Origin: Vanilla planifolia
Taxonomy: Eukaryota > Streptophyta > Magnoliopsida > Asparagales > Orchidaceae
NCBI GenBank assembly: GCA_023846275.1
Contig: CM043870.1
Span: forward strand, 2,231,527 to 2,295,526
Length of the DNA stretch: 64,000 nt
Direction: 5' to 3'
Positions 1 to 11,540 of the stretch are shown one piece after another (the first letter of the stretch is position 1; each line of letters opens with the position of its first letter). The notes beneath the pieces were generated by a model. That model made no database searches and had not been told where the DNA came from. It worked only from the letters and a program-made list of their open reading frames with translations. Position numbers and translations under genes: made by a program.

Positions 1-2400
1 GATCTCACAAAGTTATCAAACTTATTTCTTAGTTTTACTTGTAAAATTTTACTTAGATATTAGATGGTCCAATCAGATATTTTTTTTAAAACTGTCCTTG
101 TGATGTTTTTGGTCCAACAAGTAGGTTTTTGTTTTTCATAATCTCTATTAGGACAACTAATGATTGATCTTTGGAACATTATATTGTACATTGCTTGAAA
201 ATGGTATTGAAATAGAACATATGGGGGTGTGGTTGGCATTGACTATTTAAATTTTATAGTAAAGATGAATTATTTGTATTTTTAATAAATTAGACAATCA
301 TTGAATATTTATTCAACACCCTTTTCTATAATTTATAACAATGGCATCATTTCAATTTTATTTATCCTATCTTCAAATTTATCGTTTTCAAAGTAATGCT
401 TGTTACAATTTAGAGTACCTGATAACCAAATTTGACTGCATTTTATTTTCTTTTGGGTAGATAGTAAAACTAAAATGCTTAAGATCCTCTTTGACCCTTG
501 TTCTTGCTAATTTATTTTGCTATTGCATAGTTTTGCAAATGTTTGTGATAAAGTTCTCTTGGTTTATCATATTATCAAGTCTTATAGGGAAGACTGTAAA
601 GACAATTAATGAGTAAAAGAAAAAATGTTTAATAATTTTTTTCAAAAACAAGTTACATATCAAAATTTTAGTAATTAAAGGAGGATTAAGTTTATGAAAT
701 ATTATTTGAGTGACGATGATTGAGCATAAATAATGAGACTTAATTATTTTAGAATCATTTTGATTTTTAGCCAAGAAGATCTGCTATGGAGTTTATATAT
801 TTTTTAGAGATTTAATTGCAAAATTTAGATCAAGAAAATAAGATATCTGCCTATTCTTTAGAGATTTAGAAAGGAAGTATGATAAACTCAAGCAAAGTTT
901 TTTAGAAGATCTTGAAAGAGCATAATAATGTTAGTATTGTCTATGTCAACAATCACTAATTCATGCATAATGGAGCAATGATGTACATATACATTTGATA
1001 AGGATTAATTTATGATTTCATTATTGTAGATGAAATTCACCAAGTGTTCTTTGTCTCTCTATATGTATTAATTATGGATACTCTTATTATTCAGTTTTAA
1101 GATGAAGACTTGTGATGTATATGTATTGTTGATAATGTTATTTTTGTTAATAAGACTAGTAAAGGAGCAAAAATAAAGAACGATCTTAGAATGTAAGTAG
1201 TTTTATTTTAATGTATCTCAATTTTATTAGGCAATGTAAGTGTAGCCAATGCAAGAATACAAACGATAACTTCTTGATAATTCCTAACTCTAAAATATTG
1301 AATAATGAGAGGCTTTATGATCGTCTAGAATAACTAAAAAAATTATTATTGTTGTTAATACAATCCAGATTGGTGGGACAAAATGCAATGCTAGTAAAAT
1401 CTTAGAATCTGAAAATTTTCTTCAAGATTGGTTCAAGTGAGCTGTTAGGGCATTATTTGTAGAGGAAAATGAGTTATTCAGCATGATTAAACCATTTGAA
1501 ATCTGCTAATGAAAGACCTCCCGTTACTCTCAAGTTTTTTTATCAATGAGCAAATGAATTGGAGCTTCCAACAAGGTAAGGAGGTCTGTCAAAGTCATTT
1601 TAAATTTGCCTGAATTAGATCTCCTGAGCCAGAAAAAAAGAGCTGTTTTGAAAACTTTGTAGAACTTTCCATAGTGATTCACCCTGTGATATTAATTATA
1701 AACCTTATTCTTAGGCTTAAAACTAAGGATGAATGCTTACACTTTGTCTTGAAAAGATGCAAAATAATGTTTTTGATGACCTTGTCCTTCTCCAGTTATG
1801 TAATACCCTTTTTTGTCAATTTGGTACAAGCGTCAAGCATGGGAGTGAATATGGAGCCTTTAATTTATGTGTTGTATCAACTTATATCTAAACAAGGATT
1901 ATTAACACTAAAGTGCTTTTTACTATGAAAATCAACTTGGGATCAGCACGTATGAGTGCTTGTTTTATGTTGTCGTGGGTGTTTTGTTATTGAATCATTG
2001 CACAATTTCAAATGTATGGTTTCTAATTTTGCAATCATATTGTTAATGGTTTATTGTATTAAAGTTTTACAGTATTGAATATTATTTTGTGAGACATAAA
2101 CTTAAAAATGAAAGTGTATGTTACAAAGATGAGTATGCCAATACAGATGAATGCTTATATTAAAAAAACATGAGTAGTAATGAGTGCATAAGATAGAAGA
2201 TTGGCATTGTATTTGATTGAGGATAATCCTAGGACGAGTCAACTTGAATAGTTTAGGCATATTCAGTATAGACCACTTAGTTTTTACCAAGAAATGAGTT
2301 ATTGAAATTTTTTCTTCTGGAATTGGGAAAAATAAAGTCCAAAAAAGTTTTGGCAATTACTACAAAGGATTTAACATCCTTCCATCTTTAGGGAGATTTG
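1..2400. other. Unassigned AT-rich DNA
   Basis: No exon chain with plant-like coding content is visible on either strand. Every reading frame is short and broken (the longest are about 84 codons) and matches no family I recognise. The stretch around 1500-1930 is somewhat less AT-rich and could be decayed transposon coding sequence, but no motif supports this. Confidence 0.4.
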
Positions 2401-2529
2401 TTTTAAGTTAAGGGATGTGCCCAAGTAGTATGCAAGCTGAAATTGATCATAGGACTTGGCTTCCAAGTTGTTTTCCAACTGAGATGGCAAGCACCCATTC
2501 TTTATGATGTTCCAGTGGGTATTGTGTGA

Positions 2530-2541
2530 TGGTATCAGAGA
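2530..2541 (+). other. Candidate tRNA-iMet primer-binding site
   Basis: The 12-mer TGGTATCAGAGA matches 11 of 12 bases of the initiator-tRNA-Met primer-binding sequence (TGGTATCAGAGC) that follows the 5' LTR in many plant copia and gypsy elements. I see no recognisable gag on the plus strand behind it and no convincing LTR pair around it. It is either the stump of an old element or a chance match. Confidence 0.3.
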
Positions 2542-2544
2542 TGC

Positions 2545-3937
2545 ATCCAACCCTACCTAGTGGATGAAGGCTTGTTGTTGTATATGAAATGCCTCTTGCA
2601 ATAAATGGTTTTATTTTTTTTTTGTTTGTGGGTTTTCACCTAAGGCTTGTAATTTGAATCTTTATAACTAATGCCTATGTATCATATCACACCAAATCTT
2701 CTAAATGTCAAAAGATACTGCTGCTTTATTTTGCATTCTTGTGGAGAAAGCCGACTTGTGCTTGTTTGTCCTATTGGTTATGCTCCTTAGGGTGTTTCAT
2801 TTTCGTACATGAGACCAAATCCACCCGGTGAAAAATGTACAATGAGTTTCTTCTGGCTTTTAGATTTGGGACTTAATAGAACATCATCTCATTGCCTTTA
2901 TAGCTTTTTTTTTCTCTCTCTAAATCTGAATCTACCGATGGTGGTCATTTATTCATATGCTTTAGGTTTACTCCATAACATTGACATCTACTCCATCCTT
3001 TTTAATGTCTTTGCGACTATGATTTCCTCCTTTTTTCCACTGGAATTAAAAAATGTTATCCATTGCTGAGAAAATCAGATTATTCTGAAGTGGCCTGAAA
3101 AGATTGCTAAAAAAACGTCCAGTTTTGGAATCGTGTTGTCCGTTGTTTATCCACCATGTATTCTATGGTTTGTCTGGAGTTGACTTTCAAGAAATTTATA
3201 CCTTGGCTTTTGGGCATCATGTTTGCATTGACGTCATTGTCTTCCTTGTCCTCTCCCATAAGTTTCTTTTGCCTTGTGGAGATGAAGTTGAAGTCTTTCC
3301 TTGGATTAATCCATTGGGTTTCAAATGGCTGCTCAATCACTCTCTTCTGGTGTGCACATAAATCAGCTGCCGTCTGGTTCTATGGACTTTCACATCATGC
3401 TTGATGTTGTAGGTTTTCTGATAGCCGTTATGATTTGTGCCAAACGGGTTAACTTCATCAGTTCCTTTGGAAGCTTATGCGGTTTAATGGTTGTTGATGG
3501 GGATTCACTACCATATGTGTTTCATGTTTCACGGCATCATGAACCTGTTTTCTTCCTCTGTGGTGGTTTGTTTTGATCACTTGCTGCCATTAATGTTTCA
3601 GTTTCTCTCCCTGGATTGTAGTCCTTTCTACATTTGGCTCTGTTTAGCCATCTAGTAGACCCATTGGTTTTCTTCTTCTCCTTCTTTGGCTCCATTTAAT
3701 GCTCCCGTGTGCATGCAATGTAGTTTTTGATGTTAAAGTACTTATCATAGCTCTTGACTGAATGCTATTGATGTCAGCCTAGCATGGAAATCTGTTTTGC
3801 TTGATAAAGCTTTGAGTTACGAATACTCTTCTCACATAGTTTCTGCAGCTCTGCAAAATTTATTTCTGCATTATTATTTGTTGGCTTGAGTTGATTTGCA
3901 AAGGTAGTTTGTGTCAGATACATTGATAGTTGCTGTA
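2545..3937. other. Upstream region of the SAYSvFN gene
   Basis: This stretch is less AT-rich than its surroundings (roughly 2800-3700) and has several overlapping open frames of about 80 codons on both strands. None resembles a known family. The last few hundred bases must hold the promoter and 5' leader of the gene starting at 3938. I see no clear TATA box, and a leader intron cannot be excluded because acceptor-like TTTCTGCAG lies near 3840. Confidence 0.4.
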
Positions 3938-6749
3938 ATGCCTAAGCCCCCAGCCAAGCATCTACGAGAAGATGATGAGGAGGAGGAGGATGACTTGGTA
4001 ATACATATCCCTAGTTTATTAAGTTACCCACTGAGTGATTCGACTTGACACGATCTTTGTTATTTCCAGAAGGTGCATATTCCTCGATCAGCATCCTGGT
4101 GGAAGAAGAAGCTCATTTATATCCTCCAAGAAAAATTGAGATTACCTGGTATTCTTTGAACTATGCTTTCTCCCTAGAGATAAAACATGATGCGCAGATT
4201 AGATGACTCCCTTTATTTTATGAAATTTTATAGATGTCGTGTTGATCGCAATTTTCTCTATCAGTCTAAAGGCATGGGCTTGTGTCATTCTTTGGTTTTT
4301 GTTAGCACCAGTTGCAAATAAATGGGATTTTGGGCCTCTATATGTGAGTTTCAATTTTTAATTCCCTTTTTATGCCTTTATTCTACATGTCAGAAATGTT
4401 TAAGAGAATATCACATTTGCAGATACTTGGGACTGGTTTCTTAGTAATACTTCTGAATCTTGGAAAGAGACAGCATGGTGAACTTAGGTATGCCTTGGTC
4501 ACAACTAATTGTATTCTTGTATGAGCTATATTGTTTATTCTGATTTTATTTATTTTTGTCACCACATATGGGTTATATAGTAGTTTATTAGATAAGGAAA
4601 TATTATAATTCTGTCCTTCAACTTCTATGAAGATTCTATTTTTATTTTCCATGTAGATGTTTTTGCAAATATTTACGTTGAAACATTATCTCCAAAGTTT
4701 TCTTACTTTTTGTTTCATATAAGTAGGAGTGAACATTGTTGTTATTTGTGATTGGAGAAGCTAGGTGCATATCCAAATTACAACATCTTGGTTGAAATGG
4801 ATGAATGCGTGTAGAGAACATCAAACTCAAGATTACAAGTTAGCTCTATGAGAAAGTAGAATGTTCTAAAAGTATATAAAAAGTTGTGTTTAGTGAAGCT
4901 AGACATGTGATCCAAATTACATCTTGGATGAAATGGAGAAAATGCTTGTAGAGTTTGGTATTTTCAAAATATCACACTTAGCATTAAAAGTTAGCTCTAT
5001 GTGAAGGTAGTATGTTGGACAACATTGTATGCTACTACATGGTTTATTTTTTAGAATAATCATTAAAATGATGAAGATGTTGAGATTGATTAATTATTAC
5101 ACTTGAAAAGTTGTGAGAAAAAGAAGAATTGATTAAATGCATAGTTTGGTGTTTTCAAAACATCAAACTTAGGATTAAAAGTTAGCTCTATATGAAGGTT
5201 GTATGTTGGACAATATTATATGCTACGAAATATTGGTTTAATTGTTTGACTAATCGTTAAAATGATGAAAATGTTAAGATTAATTAATGATTACACTTGA
5301 AAGGTTGTGAGAAAAAAAAAATAGTTTTGGAGTATCTTGTTGTAGCGTCATTTGAGAGTCGACTTAGATGGTTTTGACATCTTACTCTTTTAATACATCT
5401 GAAAGTAGAGAGTAGTCATTGAAACTTTTCTTGATAAATGGAAGAATTACATAATATAAAAATGTGATGATAGATTATTAGAAAAATTTAGTATGCTTTT
5501 ATTGATGATGAACTACTAGTAGATATGATATAATTATATTAGAGAATTCGTATGGTTAACTCGGTGAATACAATTGTCTTATTATAATGATAGTTGTAAT
5601 AGTCATTTTGTAGATTACATAAAATTGTCAAACTTTTGTATTACAACTCAGACTTTGGTGGGCATGGGGTATCTGAAGGTTGAATATTATTTATCAGACT
5701 AATATATTTCTTTTCACTTTCATGAAGTGATGTTTTTATAGTTTAATTTGCGTTTTTCTCGTCAAGCTTAGAGTTGGTACTAGTTTGGTAACTTTGTTAA
5801 AGTTTAGAACTATAAGTTCAAAAAATTAGTTTTAATGGTAAGAACAAGTTCAAAATAGTTTTTAGTCCAAGGATGGTACGCAATCCTTATGACTATGTTT
5901 TATTTGAGTGGAAAATATGAGATAAAAATTGGTTTTTCATCACAATTCTTTTATTATTTGTCTCTAAATAATTGATGAATAATTTTAATTCTCAAAAAAT
6001 ATTTGAATGTAAAACCTTCTATCTCCAAATTGTATAAGACTAAGTTGTAAAATAAAATAATCTAGTAAACTAATATAAAAATTTTGTAGTTTTCACAACA
6101 ATTCAAGAAACAAAGAAACATGATTTCACTTGATTTTCTTCTAATAAATTCACTTTTATTTAACATTTTATTTGAACCAAAGATACTAAAAGTTTGTGCT
6201 CGATTTAGAGGATTTTAATGGGAAAGGCAAAATGCATTTTACCTCATACTTTTTTTTGCTATTTTTTATAAATATAATTAACAAAAAAATATGAAAAACC
6301 AATACTTGAAAACATGCATTTTCGAAAGAGATTTTATGTGATAAAAAAAGAAATGTTATGAAAGTTGTTCAATAAATTTTTGTTATTTTTAGAATTAATG
6401 TTAGAAAATCTCATTCAAATGATGTCCAACAACTAATAACCCAAATTTGATCGATCATATATTGTCTTTTTTTTTTACTTTTTTTTTTTTTTTTTTTCTA
6501 TTTCCGACTTTTTCGACTGCAAAAACAAATGATAACTATGGCAAACAAAACTCCACTTATCATGTATTGCTTTATAACATATGCAAAAATAACCCTGTGT
6601 GATCTGCATGCTTATCTCTATTGTTCTAATGTTTCCTTCCCTTTTGTTTATGCAGTGCGTACTCCATATTCAATGAAGACTTCAGGGAGCTCCCTGGAAC
6701 CCTAAATGCTGATCGTCTTGATCATGACATCAGAGCTGGACAGTTTTAA
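3938..6749 (+). CDS. SAYSvFN domain-containing membrane protein
   Basis: Five exons join in frame: 3938-3997, 4070-4148, 4234-4343, 4423-4487 and 6656-6749, all with GT-AG borders, giving 135 residues. Residues 11-20 are acidic (REDDEEEEDDL). A basic Trp-rich stretch (SASWWKKK) follows, then two hydrophobic segments at about 48-72 and 81-97. The family signature SAYSIFN lies at 105-111 and the typical tail (ELPGTLNADRLDHDIR) ends the protein. The SAYSvFN family (Pfam PF10260) is small, eukaryotic and membrane-bound. The human member SAYSD1 acts in quality control of stalled, UFMylated ribosomes at the ER translocon; a similar role here is inference only. The start is the first ATG of the open exon and gives the normal family length. 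The last intron is 2168 bp, against 72-85 bp for the others. A possible poly(A) signal AATAAA lies at 6978. Confidence 0.9.
4488..6655 (+). other. Long fourth intron of the SAYSvFN gene
   Basis: A GT-AG intron of 2168 bp, against 72-85 bp for the other three introns of the gene. It carries a three-copy degenerate repeat (4756-5325) and a long T tract near 6467-6499. No coding sequence is recognisable inside it. Its length is best explained by insertion of repetitive DNA. Confidence 0.75.
4756..5325. repeat. Three diverged tandem copies of a 150-200 bp unit
   Basis: The words AGTTAGCTCTAT, ATCAAACTTAGGATTA-like and TACACTTGAAAAGTTGTGAG recur in the same order. AGTTAGCTCTA occurs at about 4838, 4989 and 5180, giving spacings of 151 and 191 bp. 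The second and third copies are the most alike: both contain GTATGTTGGACAA, then AAAATGATGAA, then the ATTACACTTGAAA block. The first copy is shorter. The whole array lies in one intron. No transposon family was recognised. Confidence 0.7.
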
Positions 6750-8120
6750 GATTTTTTTTTTTTTTTAATGAATCCTTCTCATGCTGTTTTGTGCTTTTGT
6801 ATAGTGCATTTGTTATATAATCTAAGTTAAATGTGACCTATTTGTAATTTAGGGTTTTCCTTTTGGTACAATTGTTGTTGGAAAAAAATCAAACAAGCTT
6901 AAATGGTATGCTTCATAGGGTGTGATGGTTAAGTGATGTCAAAAAGTTTTATATTGTTTAGATTAATCTATGTTGTGAATAAAGTAATTAAATGATCATT
7001 ATATAGTTTTAGATGATATAAAAATAAATGATGATGAGTTTTGCATGGTTTGAGTGTATACTCTTTTGATATTTATTACCAAGGGATGGGCTTGCTTTTT
7101 GATTTCTTCTTCGCTGTGCAATTTAAGGTTATTTGAGGGGCCAATGCATAGAAGATGATGAGTATCAAACTCTGTTTAATTCATTTAAATATCTTTTTAA
7201 AATAAATATGCATTTGTTTGATTATGTTATAAAACATATAATTTAATTTAAAGGTAAAAAATATGAAAAAAGTTGAAATATAATTTCTATATTTGGCTTA
7301 ATTTTTAGTATAAATTAAGAAATTATTTTAATCAGATGTCACAATTATTGAATGTAAGTTTTCAATAATACTTTATTTTTAACAATTATGGAGGAGCAAA
7401 AGGATAAATTATATTATAATTATTACTTTAAGTTTACAAAAAAAATGTCTCTAAGTTTATAAATAAATATTCAAATAATATCATATATTTTTTGACTTCT
7501 TCATCAACTAAAAATTCTTTAAACCATCAATTAACAAATAAAAATCCTTTTTAAGATTTTTTTTTTTTTTTTTTGTTTATGCCTTCTTCAATTACTGGAT
7601 TCACATAACCCTAAGTGAAAAGTTTTTATTTACTGTTTACTCTTGAATTGTGGCAGTTTTGTGGAATGAACTCTTAAGGTATTATACCTTTTAAGCTCTC
7701 ATTTGAATCAATCACAAAAGCTGCATTCCAGTTGGAATAAGCTTAGACAAGATAAGTTTTAAAATGATTTAAAAGAAATATTACATGAAATATCACCTAA
7801 AAATAATATCATTATATTATTTTATAATGAACCACAAGGAATGATTTAATACCATGTTGTGAGCTGTTCCAAATAAATCAAGTTATTAAAAAATAAAACC
7901 CAAATAACAACAAATCCAATTGAAATGGAAATTAAAAAAAATAAAAAGGGTTTAAAAAAAATATTTACATGAATATAAAAAAAAACAATTATAAAAACTT
8001 ATTTTATATTTTGATATTTTTAAGATTGAAATTAAAATATATATTATAAAAAAAACATTAAATAAACAAAGAAGGAAAGAACCTTATGCCTTTGTTAGAG
8101 AGGCATTGTTTTAATCTCAT
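6750..8120. other. AT-rich intergenic DNA downstream of the SAYSvFN gene
   Basis: It contains the 3' end of the SAYSvFN transcript in its first few hundred bases and then very AT-rich DNA with A and T runs. No gene, RNA or element is recognisable. Confidence 0.5.
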
Positions 8121-8695
8121 ATGAGAATGGATTTATATTAGACCTTCTAATTTGTTATTAAATGGTGAATTTTTTTTTTAAAATTTCTCATGTACTTTAT
8201 TTGGCTTGTAGGGTTCAAAGGTCACTCACCTCACTTGCTTAGGGTATAACCATCGTCTTCCCCAAGTTTGAAGGAGCCTAGCTTTTATATAAACCACTTC
8301 ATGGTGTAGTTATGCAGATTTAGGGCAAACTTGCCAGCATTGGTGATGTGTTTGTTTGAACTTGGGTTCATTATTAATTACAACACTTGCATTATTTATC
8401 TTAAGACTTGGTTGTAGCAAGAGGCTAAGATCAAATGGTTCGTATAGAAGAGCAAAATAAAGTTTTCTTTCATCATATGATTAACAACAATAATTTTTTC
8501 TTCTAGATTAAGATACTAACAGAGAAGAGAATTATATTGATTTTTCGATAGACATTTCAACCCCTTTGGTTATCAATTTACTCTTTGTAACGTATTGATT
8601 GGAGGCTCCTGAAGACTTCTAACAAGATGTTTTATAAATCATGGTTCAATAGAATTTTATGAGTTTGTTTTTGCATATAACTATATATATATATA

Positions 8696-8737
<42 letters not shown>

Positions 8738-10105
8738 CCATTTTGTGTATTGTTGACCTATAATTAGTGTTAAATGATAAGAATACATGTTCTAGTGTTG
8801 CTCTAATTATTTTGATTTGATTCCTAATCATTCCAATTGCACTCAACAACAATGTGGGGTCTAAATCTAAGTTTTCACAAAAAACTGTTATGTGAGAATC
8901 CTAGACCAACCTGATATTAAGGCAACGACAAGACATCATAAATCATATCTTGTTGGCAATTAGTTAAGGTCGAATCGTACCAAATGATTGTCAGATTGCT
9001 CTGAGCAATTTAATCAATCCATCCCATACAATTCAGAGCCTACTTTGGTGAACTAGATTGCTTTCTTTTCCCTCTTTCTTATGCCCATAGAAACTTAGTT
9101 TAGGATTTCTACAAAAGATCATTCACTTTTATGGGTATGGATTTATGTTAGATCTTCTAATTTATTATTAAATGGTGATTTTTTTTTTAAAATTTCCTAT
9201 GTACTTTACATTATTTGGCTTGTAGGGTTCCAAGGCCACTCACCTCACTTGCTTAGGGTATGACCATCGTCTTCCCCAAGTTTGAAGGAGCCTAGCTTTT
9301 ATATAAAACACTTCATAATGTAGTTATAAGGGTTTAGGGCAAACTAGCAAGGGTTGGTGATTTGTTTGTTTGAACTTGGGTTCATTATTAATTACAACAC
9401 TTGCATTACTTATCTTAATCCTTGGTAGTAGAAGAGGCTAAGATCAAATGCTTCTAATAAGATAGAACAAAATAAAGTTTTCTTTCATCATATGATTACC
9501 AACAAGAGGTTTATCTTCTAGATTAAAAGAGTAACAAAGAATAGAATTCTATTGATTTTTCGATGGACATTTCAACCCCTTTGGTTATTCTTTCTCCTTT
9601 GGAGGCCCCTGAAGACTTGGAACAAGTTGTTTGATAAATCGTGATTCAGTTGAATTCTATAAGTTTGTTTTTGTATATAACTACTTTATATATATATATA
9701 TATATTTATGATACATTTTGTGTATTATTGACCTAGAACTAATGTAACTGATGAGAACTACATGTTCTGGTATTCTAATTATTTTGGTTTAATTCCTGAT
9801 CATTCCAATTGCACCCAACAACCTTGTGGGGTCTAAATCTAGGTTTTCAGATAAATCGTGGTTCAGTTGAATCCTAGACCGAACCAATGTTAAGGTAACG
9901 ACAACACATCATAAATCATATCTTGTGTGCAATTAGTTAAAGTCAAATTGTACCAAATGATAGTCAAATTGCCCTGAACAATTCTACCAAACCATTCCAT
10001 ACAATTCAGCCTGCTTTGGTGAACTAGATTGCTTTCTTTTCTATCCTTCTTGTGCCCATAGAAACTTAGTTTAGGATTTCTACAAAAGATCATTTACTTC
10101 TATGT
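8121..10105. repeat. Tandem duplication, two copies of a unit of about 1 kb
   Basis: Copy 1 (about 8121-9125) and copy 2 (about 9126-10105) share long collinear stretches. Examples are the TTGGCTTGTAGGGTTC block (8201 and 9215), the CATCGTCTTCCCCAAG block, a TA microsatellite (8681 and 9685), and ACAAAAGATC near the end (9111 and 10082). The offset falls from 1014 to 971 bp because of small indels, mainly the shorter TA tract in copy 2. By eye, identity is high but well below perfect. There is no long open frame, so this is an old segmental or repeat duplication of unknown origin. Confidence 0.88.
8681..8735. repeat. (TA)n microsatellite
   Basis: An almost pure TA/AT run of about 55 bp inside copy 1 of the duplication. 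Copy 2 carries a much shorter tract near 9685-9705. Confidence 0.95.
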
Positions 10106-11540
10106 ACAACTATGCTATGTTCATGAATGAAAGAGGAGAATTCCACTTGCTTGGTGTGTGAGATCCAAGATTGCAAGTACTTAGATGTCCTCATCTTCTT
10201 CTCTTGCAGTTCTCAAGTTGAAGTTGATGTGATGCTATGACATTGCAGTGCCACTAAGTTATCTTTAATTCATTAGTTCCTAGTCACCAAACTTCACTAC
10301 AATTTCATCAAAATCCAAAGTAGAAATACAAGTTTTTACCTTACGATTCCCTTATTCGATTATCTTACTAAACACCCACATTAAGAAACTGAAGAGTAAT
10401 CACATCTACGAACTCAAAATTGGTGTAAATATAAGTTTTCTAAAACCTCTTTGTATTCAAATGAGCTCTATCTTTCACATATTTTGATAAAGAGCTGGAT
10501 CTCTTATTCCCTACGACTTTGATTCTCAAACTATGGTTTTGAAGTATAGAAATAAAATCTACAGATTTCTTAGACCTGTACATCAGAGCTTGTCATTTGG
10601 GACAAAATCAATTAAATGATCTCAGATCTATGCAACTTTCATACTAAAGGCTTCTTGATATTCCTTTACCATGTTCAAGTTTTGGGGGATTTTTCGATTT
10701 TCTATTGAATTTTTTATCTTCTCCATCATCACCTATCAAAGCTGAGGTACCAAGTTAACTCCTCAATAACCAAAGAAACTTACCTCTATGTTGCTCTGTA
10801 CCTTTCTTGTATCGTTATATTCATCTCTTTCATTGGTATCTCTGTTCGGTAGACCTAGCTGTTTGCTGGAGCTTGTTGTGCTCTCATCCTACACATCAAA
10901 TGCAACAAGATTAACGAATGTTTTTGATCATCAAGAACAAGTTGAACTGCTACAACACATTAATCAGCAAGACAAGGCATATGCTTAGTATTTAGGTTTT
11001 GGATTTTTATTCAATCTTGCTATTGAGTTTATTTTGCTGTTGGAAGGCCTCAAATAAGCATCCAACATGATAATTATCATCTCAATCCTTCGAAATCTGA
11101 CCAATTAGAACTATGTCTAAGTGAAAATTTCATCTCTAAAAAGAATTTTGGTTTCATATATAACATTGGGCAAATGAAAACTTTGCAAATTCATTTGAAT
11201 TTCATAGGAATTGTTTTTGTTATACACCTTGCTACAAGAGATGTTGATGATGTTGGTTTGTTTACTACCTCCATGAAAAGCATTGAGCATCTCTTATGAG
11301 TAGTTAATAGCTAAGACAAAATGATTAATATTATTACTTTGTTTGAGCTACAATCTCGTCATAACTACTACATTGAGTCACTTTCTCCTTCATTTCATAA
11401 CAAGTCTATTAATGCCAAAATTCGAGAATCCATCCATACCATAGATGACTCAGACTATCACCGTAAGTGTGCATGCGTGTATATATGCATAAACCCTAAT
11501 GCAATTTTAACTACATAATCATAATAACATAAGCCATAAA
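10106..11540. other. Unassigned repeat-like DNA
   Basis: Between the tandem duplication and the copia gag remnant. Short open frames, for example about 66 codons at 10788, match nothing I recognise. The moderate base composition suggests decayed transposon sequence, but no diagnostic motif was found. Confidence 0.35.

Noticed and set aside
1674..1928. 84-codon plus frame as a small gene
   Set aside because: No promoter, splice or family evidence; hydrophobic content is what AT-rich random frames usually give.
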